Positions 1 through 7,582 of a stretch of 64,000 nucleotides of DNA are shown one piece after another (within the stretch, counting starts at the first letter, position 1; every line of letters starts with the position of its first letter). The notes under the pieces are model-generated. The model was not told the origin of the DNA. It was given only the letters and a program-made list of their open reading frames with translations, and ran no database searches. The position numbers and the translations under genes were made by a program. Source of the DNA: Enhydrobacter aerosaccus (lineage in GTDB: Bacteria > Pseudomonadota > Alphaproteobacteria > Reyranellales > Reyranellaceae); contig NZ_FUWJ01000006.1 in assembly GCF_900167455.1 (NCBI RefSeq), positions 124,001-188,000 on the forward strand. The letters run 5' to 3'.

Positions 1-366
1 CGCCAGCAGGATCAGGCCCGCGATGTAGCTGGTGATCTGTCCGGCGGGAAGATAGGGCGCGAAAAGATGGCCGACGAACAGCCATCCCAGCACCGCCATC
101 GAGAACGGCTTTACGGCCCAGTTGATGAGGAGGGTGACGCCGATGCCGCGCCAGTGGGCCCCGACCTGGCCCAGTGCGCCGAAATCGATCTTGGCCAGCA
201 TCGGGATGATCATCAGCCAGACCAGAGCCGCGACAGGCAGATTGACCCGTGCGACCTCGGCGGAGCCTATCGCCTGAAAGATCGACGGCAGGAAATGGCC
301 GAGCGCCACGCCGACGACGATGCACAGAGCCACCCAGAGGGTGAGATAGCGTTCGAAGCGGGACAT
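1..366 (-). CDS. acr3: ACR3-family arsenite efflux permease, N-terminal part (runs off the window)
   Basis: Only the first 122 codons lie in the window; the rest continues past base 1. The reverse-strand reading starts at an ATG at 366 and gives MSRFERYLTLWVALCIVVG followed by hydrophobic helices and the stretch WLMIIPMLAKIDF, which is characteristic of ACR3 (BASS superfamily) arsenite/H+ antiporters in the inner membrane. The start is 10 bp downstream of the arsC stop, so the two form an arsC-acr3 operon. The arsenite made by ArsC would be expelled by this carrier. The identification rests on the N-terminal motif and the neighbours; the conserved Cys of the fourth helix is not visible here. 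Confidence 0.9.
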   Translation of the reverse strand, partial: MSRFERYLTLWVALCIVVGVALGHFLPSIFQAIGSAEVARVNLPVAALVWLMIIPMLAKIDFGALGQVGAHWRGIGVTLLINWAVKPFSMAVLGWLFVGHLFAPYLPAGQITSYIAGLILLA

Positions 367-376
367 GAGACTGCGA

Positions 377-892
377 TCAGGCCGCTGCGCTCGACGGCGA
401 CCGCGCGCCGATGGCGTCGAGCTTCTGCTGCAGCGCCATGCGATCGAGCTTGCCCAGGGGAAGGCTCAGGAACAGACGGATCCGGTTCTCCAGAGCGGCG
501 AAGGCGGCTCGGAAGGCCGCGCGCCTTTCGATCTCGCTGCCTTCGGCGGCGGCCGGATCGGGCACGCCCCAATGGGCCGTCATCGGCTGTCCTGGCCAGA
601 GCGGGCAGGTTTCGCCCGCGGCGTCGTCGCAGACGGTGAAGACGAAATCCATGTGCGGAGCGCCGGCGACGGCGAAGACATCCCAGCTCTTGGAACGCAT
701 GCCCTCGGTGGGATACCCCATGCCGTTCAGCAGTTCGAGCGCGTAGGGATGGACCTGGCCCTTGGGGTGGCTGCCGGCGCTGAAGCCCCTGAAGCGCCCT
801 GCGCCGAGGCGATTGACGATCGATTCGGCCAGGATGCTGCGGGCGGAGTTGCCGGTGCACAGGAACAGGACGTTGAAGGTGCGGTCGGTCAC
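377..892 (-). CDS. arsC: Arsenate reductase, low-molecular-weight phosphatase (ArsC) type
   Basis: A 171-residue cytoplasmic enzyme that reduces arsenate to arsenite. The phosphatase loop C-x5-R is CTGNSARS, with Cys12 and Arg18. Two further cysteines, Cys88 and Cys96 in VCDDAAGETCP, match the redox relay of the thioredoxin-linked staphylococcal-type ArsC (nucleophilic Cys then a Cys pair), so the three-cysteine mechanism looks intact. A C-terminal extension of about 40 residues rich in Arg and Ala goes beyond the usual 130-140 residues. The gene is first in a leftward operon with acr3 and is divergent from arsR; the shared 74-bp intergenic region carries an operator palindrome. Confidence 0.93.
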   Translation of the reverse strand: MTDRTFNVLFLCTGNSARSILAESIVNRLGAGRFRGFSAGSHPKGQVHPYALELLNGMGYPTEGMRSKSWDVFAVAGAPHMDFVFTVCDDAAGETCPLWPGQPMTAHWGVPDPAAAEGSEIERRAAFRAAFAALENRIRLFLSLPLGKLDRMALQQKLDAIGARSPSSAAA

Positions 893-906
893 GAGAGTTC
901 TCCTTT

Positions 907-926
907 ATTTCTATAATTCTAGAAAT
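907..926. promoter_or_regulatory. Probable ArsR operator in the arsC/arsR divergent promoter
   Basis: ATTTCTATAATTCTAGAAAT is a 20-bp near-perfect palindrome: only one symmetric base pair of ten fails. It lies between arsC and arsR, 15 bp upstream of the arsC start. A related site sits upstream of the flavoprotein gene, and a lone half-site ATTTCT is at 935-940. ArsR dimers are known to bind AT-rich dyads of this kind; binding here is inferred. Confidence 0.7.
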
Positions 927-966
927 ACGGCTTGATTTCTATGGCGCCCGGACTAGATTTGCAATC

Positions 967-1290
967 ATGAAGATCGAAGATGCCGCTGCCCGCCTGGAAG
1001 CCTTGGGCAACCCCACGAGGCTCCGCATCTACCGGGCGTTGGTGCGCGCGGGAGAAGAGGGGATGCCGGTCGGTCGCTTGCAGGATCGGTTGGATATCGC
1101 CGCGTCGACCTTGTCGCACCATCTCAAGGCGCTGGTCGCTGTCGGCCTCGTGACACAGACCCGCGACGGCACGACGCTGATCTGCCGGACCAACTACACC
1201 CTGATGCGTGGCCTCCTCGAATACATGGCCGAGGAATGCTGCGCCGAAGGCAAGGGGTGCGCGCCCTTCAAGTTGCCGAAGGTCGCGTAA
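967..1290 (+). CDS. arsR: ArsR-family metalloregulator with C-terminal CC-x5-C arsenite site
   Basis: A 107-residue winged-helix repressor. The recognition helix is around residues 46-56 (ASTLSHHLKAL). Metalloid-sensing cysteines are at the C-terminus, Cys91, Cys92 and Cys98 in EECCAEGKGC. This is the arrangement described for the Acidithiobacillus ferrooxidans ArsR and differs from the CVC motif in the DNA-binding helix of the E. coli plasmid type. It would repress both the leftward arsC-acr3 unit and, through the second operator at 1307, the flavoprotein gene. The ATG at 967 gives the standard ArsR length. Confidence 0.93.
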   Translation: MKIEDAAARLEALGNPTRLRIYRALVRAGEEGMPVGRLQDRLDIAASTLSHHLKALVAVGLVTQTRDGTTLICRTNYTLMRGLLEYMAEECCAEGKGCAPFKLPKVA

Positions 1291-1306
1291 AAATTTTTGG
1301 CTTTAT

Positions 1307-1326
1307 ATTTCGATTGTTCTGGAAAT
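1307..1326. promoter_or_regulatory. Second probable ArsR operator, upstream of the flavoprotein gene
   Basis: ATTTCGATTGTTCTGGAAAT shares the outer arms ATTTC...GAAAT and the TTCT core with the 907-926 site at the same 20-bp length. It ends 14 bp before the ATG at 1341. It suggests that this gene has its own arsenic-responsive promoter and does not depend only on read-through from arsR. Confidence 0.6.
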
Positions 1327-1340
1327 AGAGGAGAAGACAA

Positions 1341-2726
1341 ATGCCAGACGCTCTTACCAAGACGAAGAAGACCGTCGCCATCGTCGGCGCGGGACCGGTT
1401 GGGCTTGCCGCCGCGGCGCACGTGATGGAGCGCGGCATGGAACCGGTCGTCCTCGAAGCGGGGCCGGAGGTCGGACACGCCATCCGCCAGTGGAGCCATG
1501 TGCACATGTTCTCGCCATGGCAGTACAATATCGACAAGGCGGCCGAGCGCCTGCTGGTCGCGGGCGGTTGGAATTCGCCGCCGCTCGATGAATATCCGAC
1601 CGGCGGCGCGATCGTTTCGCAGTATCTCGAACCCCTGGCCTCGCGGACGCCGCTCCGGGATCGCATCCGGACATCGACCCGCGTTACGGCCATCGCGCGG
1701 GCCGGATACGACAAGATGAAGAGCAACGGTCGCGCCTTCGAGCCGTTCACCGTCCGCTATCGCAATGACAAGGGCGTCGGGACGCTGAAGGCCGACGCGG
1801 TCATCGATGCGTCCGGCACCTGGTTCTCGCCCAATCCGGCCGGTGCAGACGGCCTGCCGGCCATTGGCGAGGAGGAGATGGCGGCGCGGATCGTCTATGG
1901 CATGCCGGATGTACTGGGAGCCGCGCGCGGCCGGTATGCGGGCAAGACCGTCGCGGTCCTCGGGGCCGGTCATTCGGCGGTGGGGACGCTGATCGATCTG
2001 GTGCGTCTCAAGGAGGAAGCACCGGCGACGGAAGTCATCTGGTTGCTGCGCGGCGACAAGCCGGAAAAGGCTTTCGGCGGCGGTGCGAGCGATCAGCTTG
2101 CCGCCCGTGGCGCCCTCGGTGTGGCCTTCGCCGCGCTGGTGGCGGACGGTAAGATCCGTGTCGAGAGCGGGTTCAAGGTTTCCCATATCGGCCCCGAGGG
2201 CACCAGGATGCGCGTGGCAACCGGAGACGGGAGTTGCTGCCGCAGCGTGCTGGTCGACGAGCTCGTGGTCGCAACGGGATTCAGGCCCGATCTGGGCTTC
2301 CTGCGCGAGGTGAGGTTGGCGCTCGATCCTGCCGTCGAAGCGCCGCCGGCATTGGCTCCCCTGATCGACCCCAACCTCCATAGCTGCGGCACTGTCCGCC
2401 CACACGGCGCACGCGAGCTCGGCCAGCCCGAACCCGGCTTCTACATCGCCGGCATGAAGAGCTATGGCCGCGCGCCGACGTTCCTCATGCTGACGGGCTA
2501 CGAGCAGGTCCGTTCCATCGTCGCCGAGATTGCGGGCGATCGCGACGCTGCCGCCAAGGTCGAACTGGTGTTGCCGGAAACGGGCGTCTGCTCGGGGCCG
2601 GCACCAAGCGTCCCTGCTGGCGCCGTGGCTGCTGGATGCTGCGGCGGTCCGGCGCCAGATCAGGCAAGCGGTTGCGGCGTTGCCGATGTGACGGCGGACG
2701 GCAAGAAGGGCTGTGGTTGCTCCTGA
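1341..2726 (+). CDS. ArsO-like FAD/NAD(P)-binding monooxygenase of the ars operon, with cysteine-rich tail
   Basis: A 461-residue flavoprotein. The FAD-binding Rossmann motif GAGPVG is near residue 16 and a second nucleotide-binding motif, LGAGHSAVG, is near residue 210, the layout of flavin-containing monooxygenases. The last ~45 residues hold seven cysteines in CCGG, GCGV and GCGCS clusters, a tail seen on flavoproteins of arsenic operons and plausibly metalloid-binding. It follows arsR by 50 bp and has its own operator-like palindrome. The likely role is NADPH-dependent oxidation of an arsenic species; the substrate cannot be read from the sequence. The start at 1341 has GAGGAG upstream. 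Confidence 0.8.
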   Translation: MPDALTKTKKTVAIVGAGPVGLAAAAHVMERGMEPVVLEAGPEVGHAIRQWSHVHMFSPWQYNIDKAAERLLVAGGWNSPPLDEYPTGGAIVSQYLEPLASRTPLRDRIRTSTRVTAIARAGYDKMKSNGRAFEPFTVRYRNDKGVGTLKADAVIDASGTWFSPNPAGADGLPAIGEEEMAARIVYGMPDVLGAARGRYAGKTVAVLGAGHSAVGTLIDLVRLKEEAPATEVIWLLRGDKPEKAFGGGASDQLAARGALGVAFAALVADGKIRVESGFKVSHIGPEGTRMRVATGDGSCCRSVLVDELVVATGFRPDLGFLREVRLALDPAVEAPPALAPLIDPNLHSCGTVRPHGARELGQPEPGFYIAGMKSYGRAPTFLMLTGYEQVRSIVAEIAGDRDAAAKVELVLPETGVCSGPAPSVPAGAVAAGCCGGPAPDQASGCGVADVTADGKKGCGCS

Positions 2727-2750
2727 CACACCGACCGTAGGCACGAGGTC

Positions 2751-2771
2751 GCCCGGCCGCTTCAGCCGGGC
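2751..2771 (+). terminator. Stem-loop after the ars flavoprotein gene (no U-tract)
   Basis: GCCCGGC-CGCTTCA-GCCGGGC is a perfect 7-bp GC-rich stem with a 7-nt loop, 24 bp after the stop codon. No T-run follows, so it is at best a weak intrinsic terminator or an mRNA 3'-end stabiliser. Confidence 0.4.
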
Positions 2772-2959
2772 GATCGGCCGGGACGACGGCCAGGAGGAGG
2801 GGAAGAGATGGGAGTTCCGACCGCGTGGGAGGTCAGGCGATCTTGATCGGGAGCCGGCCTTTCTCGGCGCCGGTGTGCTGGTGATCTCCACTGCTGTCGC
2901 ATTAGCCGGCTTTGCCGCCTTGTGCGCCGTGCGCCGCCCGTCTCCCGCCGGTGTCGCAC

Positions 2960-4192
2960 ATGCGGATTGAAGGCCATCCGATATCCGGCGCCAGGCTCGT
3001 GGCGATCGTGTGTTCTGCGCAGGTCCTCGTGCAGATCGGTGCGTTCTTCTGGCCTGCGTTGCTTCCGCAGATGATCCAACGCTGGCAGCTCAGCAACAGC
3101 GAGGCGGGCTGGATCACGTCCGCTTTCTACGGTGCCTACATGGTGGCGGTGCCGGTGCTGGTGACGCTGACAGATCGAGTCGATGCGAGGCGCGTCTATC
3201 TCTTCGGCGTTGGCTGCTCGGCACTCGCGCATGTGCTGTTCGGGCTGGTGGCCGACGGCTTCTGGACGGCGCTCCTGCTACGCGCCCTGGCGGGCATCGG
3301 ATGGGCCGGCACCTATATGACCGGCCTGAAGCTGCTGGCCGACCAGGTTGACGAGAAGATGATGTCGCGCGCGGTCACCGGTCATGCCGCCGGCATCGGC
3401 ATCTCGGGAGCGCTCTCCTATATCGCCGGCGACTTCCTCGCCGACCAGTTCGGGTGGCGGGCGGCGTTCGCGATCGGTGGCGGCACCGCAGCAGCGGCGT
3501 GGCTCTCGGTCGCGCTGCTGGTGCCCGGCCGTTCCATCCCACGTCACCCGGGTGGGCCGGCGCTGTTCGACTTTCGGCCCGTGTTGCGCAATCGCTCGGC
3601 GATGGCCTATGCGTTGGCCTATTGTGCCCATACGCTGGAGATGAACACCTTGCGCGGCTGGGGCGTGGCGTTCCTCGCCTGGATCGCCGCACAGACCGGT
3701 CGGATCGACGATGCCTTGTCGCCGACCGTAGTGATCACGGCGCTCGGGTTGATCGGCACAGCAGCGAGCGTCGTGGGCAACGAGGCTTCCATCCGTTTCG
3801 GCCGGCGACGATTGATCGTGGCGTCGATGCTGTTGTCGATTGCGCTGGGCGCCGTGCTCGGACTGCTCGGAACTCTTTCGTATGCCGCCGCCATCGCGCT
3901 GGTGATCGCCTACGGGCTCGTGATCTGGCTCGATTCCTCGTCGTTGACCGCCGGCACCGCGGGGACCGCCGAACCGTCGCGGCGAGGCGCCACCCTGGCG
4001 GTCCATTCGATGCTGGGATACGGCGGTGGCTTCATCGGCCCGATCGCCATGGGATGGACGCTGGATCTCGCGGGAGGGATGTCCGTGTATGCTTGGTGGC
4101 TCGGCTTCCTCGTGGTCGCGGCCTTCATGGCGCTGGCGTTGGCGATCTTCATCGCTCTGCAGCCGCGCGGCCTGGCCGGCGAGGTCTCCTGA
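2960..4192 (+). CDS. Major facilitator superfamily transporter
   Basis: About 410 residues with roughly twelve hydrophobic segments. The stretch after the second helix, LTDRVDARRVYLFG, is the MFS cytoplasmic loop 2-3 signature, and RALAGIGWAGTYM is a typical motif-B helix. It is an inner-membrane secondary carrier whose substrate cannot be inferred. An in-frame TTG at 2912 would add 16 residues of low-complexity sequence, so the ATG at 2960 is preferred, although its ribosome-binding site is weak. It is 60 bp upstream of a metallo-hydrolase gene on the same strand. Its closeness to the ars genes could mean arsenical export, but the 233-bp gap and intervening hairpin argue against a single operon. 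Confidence 0.85.
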   Translation: MRIEGHPISGARLVAIVCSAQVLVQIGAFFWPALLPQMIQRWQLSNSEAGWITSAFYGAYMVAVPVLVTLTDRVDARRVYLFGVGCSALAHVLFGLVADGFWTALLLRALAGIGWAGTYMTGLKLLADQVDEKMMSRAVTGHAAGIGISGALSYIAGDFLADQFGWRAAFAIGGGTAAAAWLSVALLVPGRSIPRHPGGPALFDFRPVLRNRSAMAYALAYCAHTLEMNTLRGWGVAFLAWIAAQTGRIDDALSPTVVITALGLIGTAASVVGNEASIRFGRRRLIVASMLLSIALGAVLGLLGTLSYAAAIALVIAYGLVIWLDSSSLTAGTAGTAEPSRRGATLAVHSMLGYGGGFIGPIAMGWTLDLAGGMSVYAWWLGFLVVAAFMALALAIFIALQPRGLAGEVS

Positions 4193-4252
4193 TCGCCTCG
4201 CTGGAGTGCGTGGCGTCTTGCGGGCAGACTGACGGCACCAGGAGGAGGGCTC

Positions 4253-5158
4253 ATGCAAGACCGTCAGATCGGCGACGTCCGTGTCACGCGCATCGAGGAA
4301 CAGATGGGGCCTGGCTTTCCAGCCAGGGACTTCTTCCCGGAGTTCGAGGCGGACGCCTTTGCGGCCCAGCAGCACTGGCTGGCGCCGAGCTACTATCAGC
4401 CGGAAAGCGGTCGGCTCGTGACATCGATCCATTCCTGGCTGGTACGCACCGGCACGTACACGATCCTGATCGATGCGTGCAGCGGCAACCATAAGCCGCG
4501 GCCCGGCATGCCGCGTTTCGACATGCTGAACACGGCCTATCTCGATCGCCTGCGCGAGGCGGGCGTGCAGCCGGAGGAGATCGACTTCGTGATGTGCACG
4601 CATCTCCATGTCGATCACGTGGGATGGAACACGCGACAGGAGAGTGGCAAGTGGGTGCCGACCTTTCCCAATGCCAAATACGTCATGTCGCGTACCGATC
4701 ACGATCACTGGGCGGCGCTGGCGAAGAAGCCCGATACCGAGACCTACCAGATCAATACCTACAACGATTCGGTGTTGCCGATCGTGGAGGCGAAGAAGGC
4801 GGAGTTCGTTTCGGGCGAGCACGGCATGTGCGGCTGCTGCATTCTGAAGCCGGCGCCCGGCCATACGCCGGGGCAGATTCGCATCGATCTCGAGTCGCGA
4901 GGCAAATGCGCCATCTTTGCCGGCGATGCCTTGCATAATCCGGTTCAGGTGCCGTTGTGGAAATGGAACAGTCGGTTTTGCGAGGATCGTGACCTGGCGC
5001 GCCAGACTCGCCACACCCTGCTGGCCGATTGCGCCGAGCAGGGCGGGCTCCTGATGCCGGCACATTTCGCGCCGCCGCACGCTGCCTATGTGAAGGCGAC
5101 CGGCGACAGTTTCGAGCTCGACTGGGACTACGACAATGCGCGCGGGCGGGTCGGTTGA
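4253..5158 (+). CDS. Metallo-beta-lactamase-fold hydrolase
   Basis: A 301-residue cytoplasmic protein with the complete MBL metal-binding set: HLHVDH (HxHxDH) near residue 118, GHTPGQ near 204, an Asp in FAGDALHNP, and the final His in MPAHF. This is the pattern of dinuclear zinc hydrolases such as lactonases and other ester hydrolases. A strong GGAGGAGGG precedes the ATG. The substrate is unknown. The gene probably shares a transcript with the upstream MFS carrier, which would pair import of a compound with its hydrolysis. Confidence 0.87.
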   Translation: MQDRQIGDVRVTRIEEQMGPGFPARDFFPEFEADAFAAQQHWLAPSYYQPESGRLVTSIHSWLVRTGTYTILIDACSGNHKPRPGMPRFDMLNTAYLDRLREAGVQPEEIDFVMCTHLHVDHVGWNTRQESGKWVPTFPNAKYVMSRTDHDHWAALAKKPDTETYQINTYNDSVLPIVEAKKAEFVSGEHGMCGCCILKPAPGHTPGQIRIDLESRGKCAIFAGDALHNPVQVPLWKWNSRFCEDRDLARQTRHTLLADCAEQGGLLMPAHFAPPHAAYVKATGDSFELDWDYDNARGRVG

Positions 5159-5187
5159 CGGGACGACTGTCCTCGAGGTCGGAGAGC

Positions 5188-6195
5188 TCAGCGCAGCGGT
5201 GGCGCGAACATCAAGCCGCCGTCACGCCAAAGGCGGTTGAGCCCACGATCGACGCCGAGCGGGCCGAGATTGCGGGCGAAACTCTCCCCATAGTTTCCGA
5301 CCTGGGCCACGACGTTCAGAGCCCAGGCCGGCTCCAGGCCCAACATCTTGCCGAGATCGCCGGTCTTGCCGACGAAGCGCTGGACGTTGGGATCAGTGCT
5401 GGCACCAGCCTCGGCTTTCACATTCTGTGACGTCAATCCCATCTCCTCGGCGTTGACCATCGCCCAGAAGCTCCAGCGCACGATGTTCGCCCACTGATCG
5501 TCGCCGCTCTTGACTGCTGGGCTCAGCGGCTCCTTCGTGACCACTTCAGGCAGCAGGCGATAGTCGCCTTGGGTCGGTAGGGTCGAACGGATGCCCATGA
5601 GCTGCGTGGAGTCGCTGGTCATCGCATCGCACCGCCCGCCGACAAAGGCAGACTTCATCGTGTCGACGTTCTCGAACGTTACCGGCGCGAACTTGAGCCC
5701 GTTGCGTGAAAAATAATCCTGCACACCAAGCAACGTCTCGGTACCGGCCTGCGCGCAGATGGTGGCGCCATTCAGGTCGCGAGCGGATTTGGCCGGCGAT
5801 GTCTTTGTAACCATGAAAGCCGTACCGTCGTAGTAATTCACGGCCGTGAAGGTGAGACCGAGCTGGGCGCTGCGGGCATAGGTCCAGGTGGCATTGCGGG
5901 CCAGCAGGTCGACCTCACCCGACTGCAAGGCTGTGAATCTTTGAACAGCAGTCAGCGGGACGAACTGTACCTTTGTCGCGTCACCAAACACCGAGGCGGC
6001 GACGGAGCGGCAGACATCGACGTCTAGGCCGCGATAGACGCCCTGGCTATCCGGCAGGCTGAACCCTGGAAATCCAGTCGAAACGCCGCAGCGGACGGCC
6101 CCTCTGGTTTTCACGGTATCGAGCGTCGCCGCATGGGCAGAGCCGGCGGCAAGAGGAGCAGCAAGGACAAGGGCGAGCAGGAAACGGGGAGACAT
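5188..6195 (-). CDS. Periplasmic amino-acid-binding protein of an ABC transporter (AapJ-like)
   Basis: A 335-residue mature-type solute-binding protein (family 3). A clear signal peptide, MSPRFLLALVLAAPLAAGSA, is followed by the conserved opening of general L-amino-acid binding proteins, with GVSTGFPGFSL and RGLDVDVCR. The ATG at 6195 has GGAGGA 9 bp upstream and is preferred over the ATG at 6204, which sits directly on that site. It is 17 bp downstream of a class-III PLP enzyme gene and probably co-transcribed. No permease or ATPase gene lies nearby, so it must use membrane components encoded elsewhere or act as a sensor. Confidence 0.88.
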   Translation of the reverse strand: MSPRFLLALVLAAPLAAGSAHAATLDTVKTRGAVRCGVSTGFPGFSLPDSQGVYRGLDVDVCRSVAASVFGDATKVQFVPLTAVQRFTALQSGEVDLLARNATWTYARSAQLGLTFTAVNYYDGTAFMVTKTSPAKSARDLNGATICAQAGTETLLGVQDYFSRNGLKFAPVTFENVDTMKSAFVGGRCDAMTSDSTQLMGIRSTLPTQGDYRLLPEVVTKEPLSPAVKSGDDQWANIVRWSFWAMVNAEEMGLTSQNVKAEAGASTDPNVQRFVGKTGDLGKMLGLEPAWALNVVAQVGNYGESFARNLGPLGVDRGLNRLWRDGGLMFAPPLR

Positions 6196-6212
6196 CGTCG
6201 GCATTCCTCCCT

Positions 6213-7535
6213 TTAGGCCGCCCGGGCGGCGGCCATCTGGTCGAGGCTCGCGCGCAGCGATTTCTCGAGGATGTCGACCGCACGATCGACCTCGTCGGTC
6301 GATACGGTCAGCGGTGGGGCGATGCGCCATACCGAACCCCGCTCGGGCCGGCGGCGAATGTTCATGCTGAGGCCGCTCTCGAAGCATTTGGCCGTCGTCA
6401 AGGCGCCAAGCTCGTGCGCCGGCGCCTTTGAGGCACGGTCGCGCACCAGTTCGACGCCGATGAGCAGGCCGAGGCCGCGGACGTCGCCGATCACTTCGTA
6501 GCGTTGCTGCAGCTCCTGCAGCCGGCCCCGCAGATAGGCACCCATGGTCCGTGCCCGCTCGATCAGGCCTTCCTCGGCGATGACCTTGAGGACGGCGAGC
6601 CCGACCTCGGCTGTCAGCGGATCGGAGACATGGCTTGTGTAGTAGGTGAAATGGCGGTCGTGCAGTGCCTCTTCGATCCGGGCCGTGGTGGCGACCGCGG
6701 CAAGGGGCAGTCCGCCGCCCAGCGTCTTGGACATGGTCATAATGTCAGGAACGACGCCGAAATACTCCGCGCCGGTGCGGGTGCCGATACGCCCGAAGGC
6801 TGTCTGCGCCTCGTCGAAGATCAGCAGCATGCCCCGGTCGTCGGCGGCCTGACGCAAAGCCTGGAGGAATGCCTTAGGCGGAACCAGCACACCGCCGGCG
6901 CTGATCACCGGCTCGACGATGATGGCCGCACCGCGGCCCGCCGACTGCATGTCGAACATCCTGAGCGCGAGATCGAGGTTGGCGAGCGCGGCTTCCTCGT
7001 CGGTCGCACCGGGAATATAGGGCCTGTAGGCATTCGGCTCGGGAATGACGAAGACGCCCGGCGCCGGGACGCCGTAGCCTTTTCGATCGCTCGCCATCGA
7101 TACCGAGCCCGCACCTCCGGTGATGCCGTGCCACGAGCCGCCGAGCGCCAGCACTTCGTATCCGTCGGTGAACATCTTGGCCATGCGAAGGGCGACCTCG
7201 GTCGCCTCCGAGCCCGTGTTGATGAAGATCGTCCGCTCCAGGTCGCCCGGCAGCCAGTCGCGCGCCAGCGTCGCCGCCAGTTCGACCACCACCTCGGGGA
7301 TCATGCCGCTGAAGAGGTGAAATGCCTTCTGGCCGGCGCGATGAACGGCCTCGACGATGGCGGGATGGTTGTGGCCGATGGTGGCGCACATCTGGCCGGA
7401 CGTGAAATCCAGATACTCGCGCCCCTCGCTATCGGTAACGACAGTGCCCCTGGCGGAACGGAAGAGATTGGGGAAGCTGTCGCCGCCGTAGCGGACGAGA
7501 TAATCCTTGGCAGCCTGGCGCAGGTCCGTATCCAT
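6213..7535 (-). CDS. Class-III PLP enzyme closely resembling 2,2-dialkylglycine decarboxylase
   Basis: A 440-residue aminotransferase-fold enzyme. From memory of the Burkholderia cepacia DgdA sequence, long blocks match: HLVRYGG-like N-terminus, LDFTSGQM (the Gln next to the PLP site), LIFDEAQTAFGR, the PLP lysine in MSKTLGGGLPLAA, YYTSHVSDPL, GLSMNIRR and WRIAPPLTVS. The known reaction is decarboxylation-dependent transamination of dialkylglycines such as aminoisobutyrate, with pyruvate as amino acceptor. The divergent LysR gene 47 bp away repeats the dgdA/dgdR arrangement. A different omega-amino-acid transaminase activity is possible. Confidence 0.82.
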   Translation of the reverse strand: MDTDLRQAAKDYLVRYGGDSFPNLFRSARGTVVTDSEGREYLDFTSGQMCATIGHNHPAIVEAVHRAGQKAFHLFSGMIPEVVVELAATLARDWLPGDLERTIFINTGSEATEVALRMAKMFTDGYEVLALGGSWHGITGGAGSVSMASDRKGYGVPAPGVFVIPEPNAYRPYIPGATDEEAALANLDLALRMFDMQSAGRGAAIIVEPVISAGGVLVPPKAFLQALRQAADDRGMLLIFDEAQTAFGRIGTRTGAEYFGVVPDIMTMSKTLGGGLPLAAVATTARIEEALHDRHFTYYTSHVSDPLTAEVGLAVLKVIAEEGLIERARTMGAYLRGRLQELQQRYEVIGDVRGLGLLIGVELVRDRASKAPAHELGALTTAKCFESGLSMNIRRRPERGSVWRIAPPLTVSTDEVDRAVDILEKSLRASLDQMAAARAA

Positions 7536-7582
7536 GGTTCGATCCTTGCTGTAGCGTCACGAGTCGATACGGAGGCGTGGGA

